Source: an uncultured Bacteroidia bacterium
GTDB lineage: Bacteria > Bacteroidota > Bacteroidia > Bacteroidales > F082
Direction: 5' to 3'
Assembly (NCBI GenBank): GCA_902785755.1
Contig: CACZZO010000001.1
Coordinates: 62,001-126,000 of the forward strand
Length of the DNA stretch: 64,000 bases
Shown here: positions 21,787 to 31,461 of the stretch, piece after piece
Layout of the letters: every line of letters begins with the position of its first letter
Position numbering within the stretch: position 1 is the first letter of the stretch
Program-made: the position numbers and the translations under genes
Notes under the pieces: model-generated
What the model was told of the DNA's origin: nothing
What the model saw: only the letters and a program-made list of their open reading frames with translations
Database searches by the model: none

Positions 21787-24462
21787 GTGCAAAGAAAAAC
21801 CAACATAATCGTGATGATGGGCTGCGTGATGGGGCTGCTGCTGTTGAGCGGCTGCTCCACCAAGAAAAACACGCTTACCCGCCGCATGTTCCACAACCTG
21901 ACCAGCCACTACAATGTCTATTTCAACGGGGAAGCGAGCCTCAAGGATGGCGACAAGCAACTCCGTACCTCGGTGAAGGACGACTATTTGAAGGTGCTGC
22001 GCGTCTACAACTACGGCACGCAACAAAACGGCATGAGCCTGAACGCCACCATGGACCGCGCCTTGGAAAAAACCTCCATTTGCGTGCAAAAGCACTCGAT
22101 GAAATTCGGCAGCCGCGAGCGTGTGCGCTGGATTGACGATGCCTATCTCGTGATGGGCAAGGCGCATTTCTACAAGCACGACTACATCCCGGCCAAGCGC
22201 ACTTTCGACTTTGTGGCCACCGAATACAACTACAACGACATCGCTTACGTCGCCAACATGTGGCTCATCAAGACCTACATCCAAACTGAGGAATATCCCA
22301 AGGCCGTGGCCATGATTGAGCAGTTGCAGGCGAGAACATCGGGACTAAGCAAACTCCCCAAGGAACTGATGCGCAACATGGACTTCACCATCGCCGACTA
22401 TTACATCGCCGTGAAGGACTACAACAAGGCCATCCCTTTCCTGAAAAACGGCATTTTGCTCAACAAAGACCGCGACCTGCGCACCCGCGCCATGTTCATC
22501 ATGGGGCAGATTTACATGCACCAAGGCGACTCGGAACGCGCCACGGCGCAATTCAAGAAGGTCATCAAGCGCAATCCTGAATATGAAATGGTGTTTGAAT
22601 CAAGAATGAACATCGCCAAGGTGGGCACCGCCGACAATGCCGAGGCCCTCTACAAGATGATGCGTAAGATGCTCCGCGACCCGAACAACGAAGACTATCG
22701 CGACCGTATCTATTACGCTATGGCCGAATTAGCCCTCCGCGAGGGCGACGAAAGCAAGGCCATCAACTATTTGCGCAAGTCGGTGGAGGCCTACAAGGAC
22801 AACCAGATTCAAAGGGCGCAGTCGTCGCTGAAGGTGGCCACCATGCTCTTCGACCGCAACGAATACGAATTGGCGCAGGCCTACTACGACACCGCTGTAA
22901 CGAGCATGAACCGCGAACAAGAAGGCTACGACAGCATTATGAACATTTCACAAACGCTCAACGAATTAGTGATGTATGCCAGCGTTGTCCGCGACCAAGA
23001 CAGTTTGCTTCGTGTGGCCGCTATGGATTCCGTCAGCCGCAACATCCTCATCGACAGGATTATCGCCCGAGTCATTGAGCAAGAGGAAATGGAAAAGGCC
23101 CAGCGCGAATATGAGGAACAATTGGCACTGATGGGTTCAGCCGTGGGCGGTGGAGAAGAAAAACCCACTTCCGAGCCGACAAGCAACGTCACTTCATCAT
23201 GGTATTTCTATAATCCGACTTCTGTTTCCAAAGGTGTCACCGAATTCACCCGCAAATGGGGCATGAGAAAGAACGAGGACAACTGGCGCATCAGCGACAA
23301 GCGCAGCATGGCGGCAGCCTTGTCGGGCGAGGAGGACGACGAAGGCATAACCGCAGAAAAGAATGCCAAAGCCAAACAAGACTCGCTGAACGCCACCTAC
23401 ACCACCCACGACCGTGGCTATTACCTGCAAGACCTGCCTTTCACGATGGAGCAAAAAGAGGTGTGCGACTCGCTCATCGCCGATGGGCTGTATCATTTGG
23501 GATTTCTTTATATGGACCGCCTCAACGACCTGCCGCGCTCCATCGAATCCTACGAGAAATTAGACACCCGTTATCCGGGCAACGAGAAGGAACTGCCCAC
23601 TTGGTACGCGCTCTACAAGATGCACAAAGACCTCAACCACGAGGAACAGTCGCTGGTTTACAAAGGCAAGATTTTCGACAAATATCCCACTTCGAGTTAC
23701 GCCGAGTTCATCAACGACCCGAGCTATTTCGAGAAACTGCAAGCCCAAGAGCGCGAGGCCTCCGATTTTTATTCCAAGACCTACGAAGCCTTTGAGCAGG
23801 GGCAATTCTACCGCGTGAAGATGAACTGCGAGCGCGCCATGCGACTTTATGAAACCGACACCGCTTTCATGCCGCGTTTCGCCTTCCTCCATGCCGTTGC
23901 CCAAGGCCGCATGGTTTCCATTGACACGATGGCTTTCGCTTTGTACAATTTGGTGCGCACCTATCCCAACAGCGCGATTACGCCTTACGCCCGCGATGTG
24001 TTGGAAAACATCAACGTGGAATATGACCTCGGTTTGGTGTTGACCGAAATCGACAACAAGGAGGCTGGCGACCAACCCGAAGTGAAGAAAGCCTCGCCCT
24101 ACACCTATGAGCCTAATGCAGAGTATTTTGTGATGATTGTCTGCGACACCAAGACCGTGCGCGTTGAGCCGTTGAAAGTGCGCATCAGCGACTTCAACAA
24201 AAAGGAACACCGCACGAGGAACTTCACCATCAAGGATGTCGTTCTCGACGATGCCCGCACCCTTGTGACCATCGGCAACTTCAACGGCGAGCAGCAGGCC
24301 ACCGACTACATCACATCAATGTTCCTCGGCGATTATGTCTTTGGCGGCATCGACGCTTCAAAATATACCATCAAACCTATCTCCATCAAGAATTATCCCG
24401 TCTTTTATCAGTCCAAGGATTTGGACGAATACATACAGTTCCTAAATCAAACAAACAAGTAG
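21787..24462 (+). CDS. porW: T9SS-associated TPR lipoprotein PorW/SprE
   Basis: PorW (SprE in gliding flavobacteria) is an outer-membrane-associated lipoprotein needed for type IX secretion, linking the PorK/PorN ring to the translocon. The 891-residue protein has a signal peptide with lipobox LLSGC; the following STKKNTLTRRMFHNLTSHYN is the family hallmark. Several TPR-like helical pairs fill about 110-420 (for example ALREGDESKAINYLRKSVEA). A low-complexity linker (about 450-540) leads to more TPR units (about 570-720) and a C-terminal domain beginning EYFVMIVCDTKTVRVEPLKV. The start is a GTG at 21787; an ATG nine codons later is possible. It follows the pseudokinase by 42 bp and precedes the bactofilin gene by 4 bp. 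Confidence 0.9.
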   Translation: MQRKTNIIVMMGCVMGLLLLSGCSTKKNTLTRRMFHNLTSHYNVYFNGEASLKDGDKQLRTSVKDDYLKVLRVYNYGTQQNGMSLNATMDRALEKTSICVQKHSMKFGSRERVRWIDDAYLVMGKAHFYKHDYIPAKRTFDFVATEYNYNDIAYVANMWLIKTYIQTEEYPKAVAMIEQLQARTSGLSKLPKELMRNMDFTIADYYIAVKDYNKAIPFLKNGILLNKDRDLRTRAMFIMGQIYMHQGDSERATAQFKKVIKRNPEYEMVFESRMNIAKVGTADNAEALYKMMRKMLRDPNNEDYRDRIYYAMAELALREGDESKAINYLRKSVEAYKDNQIQRAQSSLKVATMLFDRNEYELAQAYYDTAVTSMNREQEGYDSIMNISQTLNELVMYASVVRDQDSLLRVAAMDSVSRNILIDRIIARVIEQEEMEKAQREYEEQLALMGSAVGGGEEKPTSEPTSNVTSSWYFYNPTSVSKGVTEFTRKWGMRKNEDNWRISDKRSMAAALSGEEDDEGITAEKNAKAKQDSLNATYTTHDRGYYLQDLPFTMEQKEVCDSLIADGLYHLGFLYMDRLNDLPRSIESYEKLDTRYPGNEKELPTWYALYKMHKDLNHEEQSLVYKGKIFDKYPTSSYAEFINDPSYFEKLQAQEREASDFYSKTYEAFEQGQFYRVKMNCERAMRLYETDTAFMPRFAFLHAVAQGRMVSIDTMAFALYNLVRTYPNSAITPYARDVLENINVEYDLGLVLTEIDNKEAGDQPEVKKASPYTYEPNAEYFVMIVCDTKTVRVEPLKVRISDFNKKEHRTRNFTIKDVVLDDARTLVTIGNFNGEQQATDYITSMFLGDYVFGGIDASKYTIKPISIKNYPVFYQSKDLDEYIQFLNQTNK

Positions 24463-24466
24463 TATT

Positions 24467-24835
24467 ATGGCTATAATGGAATCATCCGCACGCAACCTCA
24501 TTGGTAACGGCACCGTCTTTAAAGGCGACATTGAGTCGAATGGCGACATCCGCATCGATGGTCGGTTGATTGGCTCAGTGAAATCGAATGGCAAGATTTC
24601 CGTCGGACAAACCGGTATCATCGAAGGCGACTTGACCTGCAAACAAGCCGAAATCTCAGGCGTCGTGAAAGGCAACATCAACACGGAAGAACTGACCGCC
24701 TTGAAGTCGACCTCGAAGGTGGAAGTCGACCTGAACACGAAGCAACTGCTCATCGAAGTGGGCGCCCAATTCACGGGCAAGTGTGTCATGGGGCAGCAGT
24801 CGACAGTGGCTATGCCCAAGCAAAAAATTGGCTGA
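24467..24835 (+). CDS. Bactofilin
   Basis: A 122-residue bactofilin, a cytoskeletal protein that polymerises into non-polar filaments without nucleotide and scaffolds cell-shape or envelope machinery. The core is a right-handed beta-helix of short repeats, visible as [46 protein letters not shown] and [13 protein letters not shown]; the family signature GxIxxxxxxxIxG is seen in each turn. Flanking tails are short, as usual. It is 4 bp after porW and overlaps the folE start by one base, so all are co-transcribed. The position next to porW suggests a possible scaffold role at the secretion machine, but this is inference. Confidence 0.92.
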   Translation: MAIMESSARNLIGNGTVFKGDIESNGDIRIDGRLIGSVKSNGKISVGQTGIIEGDLTCKQAEISGVVKGNINTEELTALKSTSKVEVDLNTKQLLIEVGAQFTGKCVMGQQSTVAMPKQKIG

Positions 24836-25458
24836 TGATGAACGAAAGGCTTAAAAAGCATTTCGGCTACGAAGCCATTGAGCAGTATGACACGGAAAGG
24901 CTGGCCAAACTTCAGGAGCACTATGCAGCCATCCTCGAAATTTTGGGCGAAGACCCCCAGCGCGAGGGCCTTCTGAAAACGCCTTTGCGCGTAGCCAAGT
25001 CGATGCAGTTCCTTACGCAAGGGTATGAACAGGACCCGATGGAAATCCTGTTGTCGGCCAAATTCAAGGAGGACTACCGCCAAATGGTGATTGTCAAGGA
25101 TATAGAGGTGTATTCGCTGTGCGAGCATCACCTCATCCCCTTTATTGGCAAGGCGCATGTCGGCTATATTCCTAATGGCTATATCACTGGTCTGAGCAAG
25201 ATTGCCCGCGTGGTGGAGGCCTATTCGCGCCGCCTTCAGGTGCAGGAGCGGCTGACCACCCAAATCAAGAACGCCATCAACGATGCCTTGCATCCGTTGG
25301 GCGTGGCGGTCGTCATTGAGGCGCGGCATTTGTGCATGTCGATGCGCGGCGTGCAAAAGCAAAGCGCGGTGACCACGACGAGCGACTTCATTGGAGCTTT
25401 CGAGCGCGAATCCACACGCGAGGAGTTCTTCCAATTGATAAGGTCGAATTTGCATTAG
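24835..25458 (+). CDS. folE: GTP cyclohydrolase I
   Basis: FolE converts GTP to dihydroneopterin triphosphate, the first step of folate (tetrahydrofolate) synthesis, in the cytoplasm. The 207-residue protein has the zinc-binding and catalytic segments of the family: [20 protein letters not shown] with Cys and two His, [20 protein letters not shown], and [14 protein letters not shown] carrying the second zinc Cys. The start ATG overlaps the bactofilin stop by one base (TGATG); the next ATG three bases later is an alternative. Linkage with bactofilin and porW is not metabolically obvious and probably reflects operon convenience. Confidence 0.96.
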   Translation: MMNERLKKHFGYEAIEQYDTERLAKLQEHYAAILEILGEDPQREGLLKTPLRVAKSMQFLTQGYEQDPMEILLSAKFKEDYRQMVIVKDIEVYSLCEHHLIPFIGKAHVGYIPNGYITGLSKIARVVEAYSRRLQVQERLTTQIKNAINDALHPLGVAVVIEARHLCMSMRGVQKQSAVTTTSDFIGAFERESTREEFFQLIRSNLH

Positions 25459-25462
25459 ATAC

Positions 25463-25513
25463 GGCCCTTCGACAAGCTCAGGGACCTAAGGCCATTGAGC
25501 CTGTCGAAATGCC
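25463..25513. repeat. Inverted pair of TTCGACA-type repeats
   Basis: CCCTTCGACAAGCTCAGGG (25465-25483) and the inverse form ATTGAGCCTGTCGAAATG (25494-25511) lie 10 bp apart and can pair. The pair separates folE from fabD, which are otherwise one co-directional group. The remaining bases up to 25578 are an AT-rich, low-complexity leader. Confidence 0.85.
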
Positions 25514-25578
25514 GACCGAAATAGAATCTTTGAATCTTTGAATTTTAAATTTTGAATCTCTAAATCTCAAATAGAAAT

Positions 25579-26475
25579 ATGATTAAAGCATACGTTTTCC
25601 CCGGTCAAGGTGCCCAGTTTGTGGGGATGGGCAAGGACTTGTACGACAATTTCCCCAAGGCCAAAGACATGTTCAAGAAAGCCAACAACATCTTGAAATT
25701 CAAGATTACCGATGTGATGTTTGAAGGCACTGACGACGACTTGCGCCAAACCAAGGTGACGCAGCCGGCCATTTTCCTTCATTCGGTCATTTTGGCTTCA
25801 CTGCTTGAGGAGTTCGACCCCACGATGGTGGCAGGCCACTCTTTGGGCGAGTTTTCAGCTTTGGTTGCCAATAAGGTATTGACTTTTGAGGACGGTTTGC
25901 GCCTCGTCAGCAAGCGTGCTATGGCCATGCAGAAGGCCTGCGAAGCCCAACCCGGCACGATGGCAGCCGTTGTGGGGGGTGAGGACAGCCTGATTGAGAG
26001 TGTCTGCGCTTCCATCAAGGATGCCGTGGTGGTGCCCGCCAACTACAACTGCCCTGGCCAATTGGTGATTTCGGGTTCAATTGAAGGCGTGGCAGCCGCT
26101 TCCGAGAAACTGAAGGAGGCAGGCGTGAAGCGTGTGGTGCCCCTGAGCGTGGGCGGCGCGTTCCATAGCCCGCTGATGGAACCGGCCCGCGTGGAGTTGG
26201 CCGAGGCCATCAAGGAGACCACTTTCAGCCAAGGCATCTGCCCGATTTACCAAAATGTCACTGGACAATCGGTCAACGACCCCGAAATCATCAAGAAGAA
26301 CCTCATTGCCCAACTGACTTCGCCCGTGCTTTGGACGCAGACCATGAGCAACATTTTGGCCAACGGCGTGCGCACTATCGTTGAAGTGGGCCCCGGCACT
26401 GTGTTGCAAGGCTTGTTCCGCAAGATGGACCGCAACCTTGAACTTTCGAGTGCCACCGTGGGAGCCGCTTCATGA
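25579..26475 (+). CDS. fabD: Malonyl-CoA:ACP transacylase
   Basis: FabD moves malonyl groups from CoA to acyl carrier protein, supplying fatty acid elongation. The 298-residue protein starts with the family motif YVFPGQGAQFVGMG, has the nucleophile motif VAGHSLGEFSALV (Ser88), a basic residue in the RAMAMQ segment for carboxylate binding, and the catalytic His in VGGAFHSPLMEPAR near residue 198. The C-terminal VEVGPGTVLQGLFRK is also typical. It is followed after 3 bp by an S41 protease gene. It does not sit in a fab cluster. Confidence 0.96.
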   Translation: MIKAYVFPGQGAQFVGMGKDLYDNFPKAKDMFKKANNILKFKITDVMFEGTDDDLRQTKVTQPAIFLHSVILASLLEEFDPTMVAGHSLGEFSALVANKVLTFEDGLRLVSKRAMAMQKACEAQPGTMAAVVGGEDSLIESVCASIKDAVVVPANYNCPGQLVISGSIEGVAAASEKLKEAGVKRVVPLSVGGAFHSPLMEPARVELAEAIKETTFSQGICPIYQNVTGQSVNDPEIIKKNLIAQLTSPVLWTQTMSNILANGVRTIVEVGPGTVLQGLFRKMDRNLELSSATVGAAS

Positions 26476-26478
26476 GCT

Positions 26479-28077
26479 ATGGACAACAACAAGATGCGGT
26501 CTCTCACAGTGTCTTTGCTTTTCATGGCGGGGATACTTGTGGGCATATTAATTAAAGGTGGGCAGCAACGCAAGCAGACCATCAATGTAGAGGGTGTCAG
26601 CAAGTTTGACGAAGTGATGTGGTATGTCGGCAACGATTATGTCGATGTGCCCGACGCTCAAAAGTTGCAAGACGACGCCATCGCTGCCATGATGGACAAT
26701 CTTGACCCGCATAGTGCCTACGTCTCGTTGGAAGAGTTCAATGAGATGAACGAACCGCTTTTGGGCAGTTTCGACGGTATCGGGGTGCAGTTTCGCTTGG
26801 AAAAAGACACCATAGCCATCGTCAATGTCATCAAGGGCGGCCCTTCCGAGAAGGTGGGCATATTGGGCGGCGACCGAATTATTTACATCGACGACACCCT
26901 TGCAGCTGGTGTGAAAATGACCAACGAGAAGGTGATGCGCAAGCTGAAAGGCCCGAAACACACAAAAGTGAGGGTGAAAGTGCTACGCCGTGGCGTGGAT
27001 GGACTGCTTGATTATACCATCACCCGCGCCGCCATCCCGACCTACAGCGTCGACATCGCCTATATGCTGGACGAGACCACTGGTTTCCTGAAACTCAGCA
27101 AGTTTTCTGCAACCACCGTTGAGGAGTTTAAGAAAGGGGTGCGCGAACTGAAGTCGCAAGGCATGAAACAGTTGGTCTTTGACCTACGCGGCAATACAGG
27201 TGGCTACCTCAATGCTGCCGTCGACATTGCTGATGAATTTTTGCCCAAAGGCAGTCTGATTGTCTATACCGAAGGGCGCAACCGTCCGCGTCAATACATG
27301 AAAGCGCTTCGCCGTGGCATGTTGGAAGATATCCCAGTAGTGGTGCTTATTGACGGCGAGTCGGCCAGCGCGAGCGAAATTGTGGCTGGAGCATTGCAAG
27401 ACAATGACCGAGGCACCATCATCGGACGACGTTCTTTCGGAAAGGGCTTGGTGCAGGAGCAAATCATGCTCAGCGACCAGTCGGCGATTAGGCTCACTGT
27501 GGCGCGGTATTATACACCTACAGGCCGCTGCATCCAGAAGCCTTTCGACGGCGACCGCGAGAAGTACCTTTTCGAGGCGTTTGAGCGTTACGAGAACGGT
27601 GAACTTTTCCATCCCGACAGCATACATTTTGCTGATTCGCTGAAATTTACTACGCCGAAAGGCAAAACCGTCTATGGCGGTGGCGGCATCATGCCCGATA
27701 TTTATGTGCCGCTTGTTGACGACAGCACGGAGTATTATTTCAACCGTATCGCCAACCTTGGCCTTCTCTACCAATATGCCTTCGACTATACCGACAAGCA
27801 TCGTGCGCAACTGCAACGCTATAAGACAGTTAAGGCTTTCGACCAGTCGTTTGCAGTGACTGATGTGATGTTCAACGAATTGGTGAAAGAAGCCGATAAA
27901 AAAGGCATCAAAGGCAGTGACGAACAAAAACAGGTGGCGCGGAAAGAGGCCAACATTCTCTTGAAAGCCTACATCGCCCGCAACCTTTTCGATGACGAAG
28001 GCTTCTATCCGATTTATGCTCCGATGGACGAGGTGTTGCAAAAAGCCATTGAGACTTTGCGCCAAATGGAAAAGTGA
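26479..28077 (+). CDS. S41-family carboxy-terminal processing protease
   Basis: A 532-residue peptidase of the CtpA/Prc family with one N-terminal membrane helix (about 8-26) that probably anchors it in the inner membrane facing the periplasm. A PDZ domain spans about 95-175 (IVNVIKGGPSEKVGILGGDR), followed by the S41 core: FDLRGNTGGYLNAAV, then GESASASEIVAGALQD with the catalytic Ser and RRSFGKGLVQ with the catalytic Lys. A C-terminal extension of about 150 residues is helical. Such proteases trim or degrade envelope proteins from the C-terminus. It ends the kinase-like/porW/fabD gene series and is followed by a bidirectional terminator. Confidence 0.92.
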   Translation: MDNNKMRSLTVSLLFMAGILVGILIKGGQQRKQTINVEGVSKFDEVMWYVGNDYVDVPDAQKLQDDAIAAMMDNLDPHSAYVSLEEFNEMNEPLLGSFDGIGVQFRLEKDTIAIVNVIKGGPSEKVGILGGDRIIYIDDTLAAGVKMTNEKVMRKLKGPKHTKVRVKVLRRGVDGLLDYTITRAAIPTYSVDIAYMLDETTGFLKLSKFSATTVEEFKKGVRELKSQGMKQLVFDLRGNTGGYLNAAVDIADEFLPKGSLIVYTEGRNRPRQYMKALRRGMLEDIPVVVLIDGESASASEIVAGALQDNDRGTIIGRRSFGKGLVQEQIMLSDQSAIRLTVARYYTPTGRCIQKPFDGDREKYLFEAFERYENGELFHPDSIHFADSLKFTTPKGKTVYGGGGIMPDIYVPLVDDSTEYYFNRIANLGLLYQYAFDYTDKHRAQLQRYKTVKAFDQSFAVTDVMFNELVKEADKKGIKGSDEQKQVARKEANILLKAYIARNLFDDEGFYPIYAPMDEVLQKAIETLRQMEK

Positions 28078-28150
28078 TTGCTCACTTCAACCTCTTGATG
28101 GCAATGAAAGCCAATCATGCCTGAGAGTATTAAAGGTAAGGAAACAACGA

Positions 28151-28180
28151 AAAACCCGCTGAAAATCAGCGGGTTTTCTT
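28151..28180. terminator. Bidirectional rho-independent terminator
   Basis: AAAACCCGCTGA and TCAGCGGGTTTT form a 12-bp stem with a tiny AAA loop, with A-run and T-run on the two sides, so it can stop both the S41 protease transcript (plus) and the tRNA-Ala transcript (minus). Confidence 0.9.
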
Positions 28181-28190
28181 TCAAATCTCG

Positions 28191-28264
<74 letters not shown>

Positions 28265-28279
28265 TCGCTTTTGACGCTG

Positions 28280-28309
28280 CAAAAGTACAACTTTTTTCTT
28301 TTGCTCCAA
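28280..28309 (-). promoter_or_regulatory. Promoter of tRNA-Ala
   Basis: On the minus strand TTG (28307-28309), a 19-bp spacer and TACTTTTG (28280-28287) followed by GCAGCG, 15 bp before the tRNA 5' end. This is the best-spaced promoter in the window. Confidence 0.8.
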
Positions 28310-28361
28310 CACTTTTTGGAAAATTTTTTTCTTTTCCGAAAATTTTCTTGAAAAGAGGGGA

Positions 28362-29870
28362 TTATTTCTTCAAAGTTATCCTAAAAGTCGTCCCTTCTCC
28401 GACCACCGACGACTTCACGAAAATCTTGCCCTTGTGGTAGTCCTCAATGATGCGCTTGGCCAACGAAAGCCCGAGGCCCCAGCCGCGTTTTTTGCTCGTG
28501 AAGCCAGGGTTGAACACCTGCTTGATTTGCGACTTCGGGATGCCTTTGCCGGTGTCGCTCAGGTCCAAATGGATGTGGTCGCCGTCGTCGATGAGGTCGA
28601 GGGTGATTTTGCCTTTGTCGCCCATAGCGTCAACGGCGTTTTTGGTCAGGTTTTCCAAGACCCAGCGGAACAGCGAGGGAATCAACGGCATAACCAATTC
28701 ACCTTCAGGCAAGTTGATTTCAAACTCGAATTTCTTGGAGAACCGTTTTTGCAGGTAGTCCATCGTGTCGCGGATGAGATAGTTGATGTCGGTAGGCTCT
28801 GGCACGGGCACGGAGCCGATTTTCGAGAAGCGGTCGGCCACGATTTGCAGCCGCTCGATGTCTTTTTCCATCTCGTGCGTGCCCACAAAAGGCTCCTCCT
28901 GCATTTTCAGCAACTCAATCCAGCCCATCAGCGAGGAGAGCGGCGTGCCCAATTGGTGCGCGGTTTCCTTGGCCATGCCTGCCCACACTTGGTTTTGCTC
29001 CGAGCGGCGGGCGTAACTGAAAAGAAGATAGGCCACAATGAGGAAAAGTGCAAACACAACCAATTGAATCATAGGGTAATAGCGCATCTGTTCCACCAAA
29101 TCTGAAGTGCGGTAGAAGACGGTGGCCTTGCCCGTGTTCATAAACTCGATTTGCAACGGGTCGTTCTCGTCGCGCATGAATTCCAATTGTTGGGTCACAT
29201 AATTGCGGTCTTTCATCAACAGCGAGTCTAAGTTGCCGAAACTCAGGATTTGGCTTTGGTCTTCGTTGGTGATGATGACGGGCGCGCCCACCGAATTGAG
29301 GGTGATTTCCTCCATGAAATGGTCAATCATGCCCTCCAAAACAGCCTTCAACTCCGTGTAAATCAGCGACTCGTTGTAATGCAAATATTGCACCGAGCCA
29401 TAGCCGGGGTCGATTTTGATGGGCGGGAACTTGGAGTAATAATGTTTCATTTCGCCATCGAAGGTCTTCTTGCCTTCTTGCGACGGGGGCAGGTTGCTTG
29501 AAAAGATGATGTTGTCTTTCGTGTCGGTGATGACCAAAGGGATGCTGATGTTGTTTTGGATGATTTCGAGGTAGATGGCGGTGTTCTCGTTGGTCGAAAT
29601 GTCGATGACGCGACGGTAGGCATTGGCCAAAAGATCGACGCGCAGTTGTTCTTGTTCGCTCACTTTGTTGAAAAACTCCTCCGTAGATTTCATCATTATG
29701 GCCTGTTGCTCCATAGCGGCAGCCCACATTTTCACCTGTCGGGTTTCTTGCTCGGCGATGGACTTCACAAGGCGGTTGGTGTACCAAAGCGAGGCCGCAA
29801 TGATGAGCAGGGCGATGATGGCCAAAGCCCATTTCCAGTGCTTTTTGTTCGTGTAGAGGTTCGTTTTCAT
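28362..29870 (-). CDS. Sensor histidine kinase
   Basis: A 502-residue membrane histidine kinase: first helix about 14-32, a periplasmic sensor domain of about 225 residues, a second helix about 263-285, then a kinase core. The phospho-acceptor box reads MAKETAHQLGTPLSSLMGW, the N-box ENLTKNAVDAMG, the G1 box DTGKGIP and the G2 box GWGLGLSLAKRI; all needed residues are present. No HAMP domain is obvious. Its start codon overlaps the rpoN stop (TAATG), so translation is coupled to sigma-54. No response regulator lies in the window, so its partner is elsewhere. The signal is unknown. Confidence 0.9.
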   Translation of the reverse strand: MKTNLYTNKKHWKWALAIIALLIIAASLWYTNRLVKSIAEQETRQVKMWAAAMEQQAIMMKSTEEFFNKVSEQEQLRVDLLANAYRRVIDISTNENTAIYLEIIQNNISIPLVITDTKDNIIFSSNLPPSQEGKKTFDGEMKHYYSKFPPIKIDPGYGSVQYLHYNESLIYTELKAVLEGMIDHFMEEITLNSVGAPVIITNEDQSQILSFGNLDSLLMKDRNYVTQQLEFMRDENDPLQIEFMNTGKATVFYRTSDLVEQMRYYPMIQLVVFALFLIVAYLLFSYARRSEQNQVWAGMAKETAHQLGTPLSSLMGWIELLKMQEEPFVGTHEMEKDIERLQIVADRFSKIGSVPVPEPTDINYLIRDTMDYLQKRFSKKFEFEINLPEGELVMPLIPSLFRWVLENLTKNAVDAMGDKGKITLDLIDDGDHIHLDLSDTGKGIPKSQIKQVFNPGFTSKKRGWGLGLSLAKRIIEDYHKGKIFVKSSVVGEGTTFRITLKK

Positions 29871-31369
29871 TAAATCTTCTTCCTCATACGTCCCACGGGA
29901 ATCCCCAATTGTTCCCTATACTTGGCCACAGTGCGCCGTGCGATGGGATAGCCCTTGTCCTTCAGCACGAACATCAGTTGCTCATCGGTCATGGGGTTGG
30001 CCTTGTCCTCGCTGTCGACGCTGTCCTTCAAGATTTTCTTGATTTCGCGGGTCGAAACCTCTTCGCCTTCCTCGTTGGTAATGCCTTCGCTGAAGAAGAA
30101 TTTCAGCAGGTGGGTGCCGTATGGAGTTTGCACATATTTGCTGTTGGCCACGCGCGAAATGGTGGAAATGTCCAATCCAACCTTATCGGCTACATCCTTG
30201 AGAATCATGGGCTTGAGTTTGGTTTCATCGCCCGTGAGGAAATACTCCTCTTGGATGTCTACTATGGCTTTCATCGTGACATACAGCGTGTTTTGCCGCT
30301 GGTTGATGGCATCGATGAACCATTTGGCGGAGTCGATTTTCTGCTTCACGAACTGCACGGCCTCTTGCATTTGGCGCGTGTCTTTGCTCTTGGAGAAGTC
30401 CTCAAGCATCTTGATATAACTTTTACTGACGTGAAGTTCGGGTGTGTTGCGGCCGTCCAACGAGAGTTCCACCTTGCCGTCCCTGACGAAAACGAAGAAA
30501 TCGGGGGTGATGTAGTGGATGTTTTTCGTGCCTGAGGTGGAGGCATCGGCGGGCTTTGGGTTGAGTTTCAGGATTTCGTCTAAGGCGGGCTTCAGTTCGC
30601 GGTTGCTGACCTCCATCTTCTTGGCAATCTTGTCGTAATGCTTGCGCGTGAATTCCTCAAAAAAGTCCTTGATGATGGCGATGGAGAGGCTGTAGTCCTT
30701 GAAAGGGTTGTCCTCCTGATGGCGCTTGAGTTGGATAAGCAGGCACTCTTGCAGGTCGCGGGCGGCGATTCCGGGCGGGTCGAGTTCCTGAACGATGTGA
30801 AGCACCTCGGCCACTTCCTCTTCCGTGGTGGATACGTTCATCGTGAAAAGCATGTCGTCCACGATGTTGGGCACGGAGCGGCTGAGGTAGCCGTTGTCGT
30901 CCAAGTTGCCAATGATGTACTGCCCGATTTCGCGTTGCTTTTCGGTCAGGTCGCGATAGGCAAGTTGCTGATTCAGATAGTCTTGGAAGGTTTCTTCATT
31001 GACAATCGGAGCCTCGTAAGGGTCGTCATCGGGGCTGTAGTTGTTGGACTGCAACCTATAGGAATAGTCGTCGATGTCCTCGTCCTGCAAATAGTCCGTG
31101 ATGTCGAATTCATCGTCCTTGCTGAAATCGACTTCCTCATCGTTGTAGTCGTCGTTTTCGCCGTTGTCGGTATCTTCAGTGATTGGCTCATTGTCCTCGT
31201 AATCATCGTTTTCGTGCGATTCTTCCAAGGCGGGATTGGCTTCTATTTCCTCCTTGATGCGCTGTTCGAGTTCGATTAAGGGCAGTTGCAGCAGTTTCAT
31301 CAGTTGGATCTGCTGCGGCGACAGTTTCAGTTCTTGTCGCTGGGTTTGAGTCAATCGTTGATCGTGCAT
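29870..31369 (-). CDS. rpoN: RNA polymerase sigma-54 factor
   Basis: RpoN directs RNA polymerase to -24/-12 promoters and needs AAA+ activators to open them. The 499 residues show region I at the N-terminus (LTQTQRQELKLSPQQIQLMK, Gln- and Leu-rich), a long acidic region II (about 48-125, rich in Asp and Glu), the core-binding domain and the C-terminal DNA-binding part with the RpoN box, here ARRTVAKYREQLGIPVGRMR. The stop overlaps the ATG of a histidine kinase gene. The upstream intergenic region carries an inverted repeat pair and no clear TAnnTTTG box. A matching activator without sensor domain is encoded at 10.7-12.0 kb. Confidence 0.97.
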   Translation of the reverse strand: MHDQRLTQTQRQELKLSPQQIQLMKLLQLPLIELEQRIKEEIEANPALEESHENDDYEDNEPITEDTDNGENDDYNDEEVDFSKDDEFDITDYLQDEDIDDYSYRLQSNNYSPDDDPYEAPIVNEETFQDYLNQQLAYRDLTEKQREIGQYIIGNLDDNGYLSRSVPNIVDDMLFTMNVSTTEEEVAEVLHIVQELDPPGIAARDLQECLLIQLKRHQEDNPFKDYSLSIAIIKDFFEEFTRKHYDKIAKKMEVSNRELKPALDEILKLNPKPADASTSGTKNIHYITPDFFVFVRDGKVELSLDGRNTPELHVSKSYIKMLEDFSKSKDTRQMQEAVQFVKQKIDSAKWFIDAINQRQNTLYVTMKAIVDIQEEYFLTGDETKLKPMILKDVADKVGLDISTISRVANSKYVQTPYGTHLLKFFFSEGITNEEGEEVSTREIKKILKDSVDSEDKANPMTDEQLMFVLKDKGYPIARRTVAKYREQLGIPVGRMRKKI

Positions 31370-31390
31370 GTTGTTTCTTTATTTGTCGGG

Positions 31391-31457
31391 GCCTTCGACA
31401 GGCTCAGGCACTCCTAACCTTCGTGAAAGTAAAGATCTCTGAGCTTGTCGAAGGGCC
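31391..31457. repeat. Inverted pair of TTCGACA-type repeats
   Basis: GCCTTCGACAGGCTCAGGC (31391-31409) and CTGAGCTTGTCGAAGGGCC (31439-31457) are inverted copies 29 bp apart, filling nearly all of the asnS-rpoN gap. Confidence 0.85.
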
Positions 31458-31461
31458 GTAA

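Noticed and set aside
24835..25458. Longer folE start at 24781 inside the bactofilin gene
   Set aside because: The extra 18 codons are out-of-frame bactofilin sequence; the ATG overlapping the bactofilin stop is the natural coupled start.
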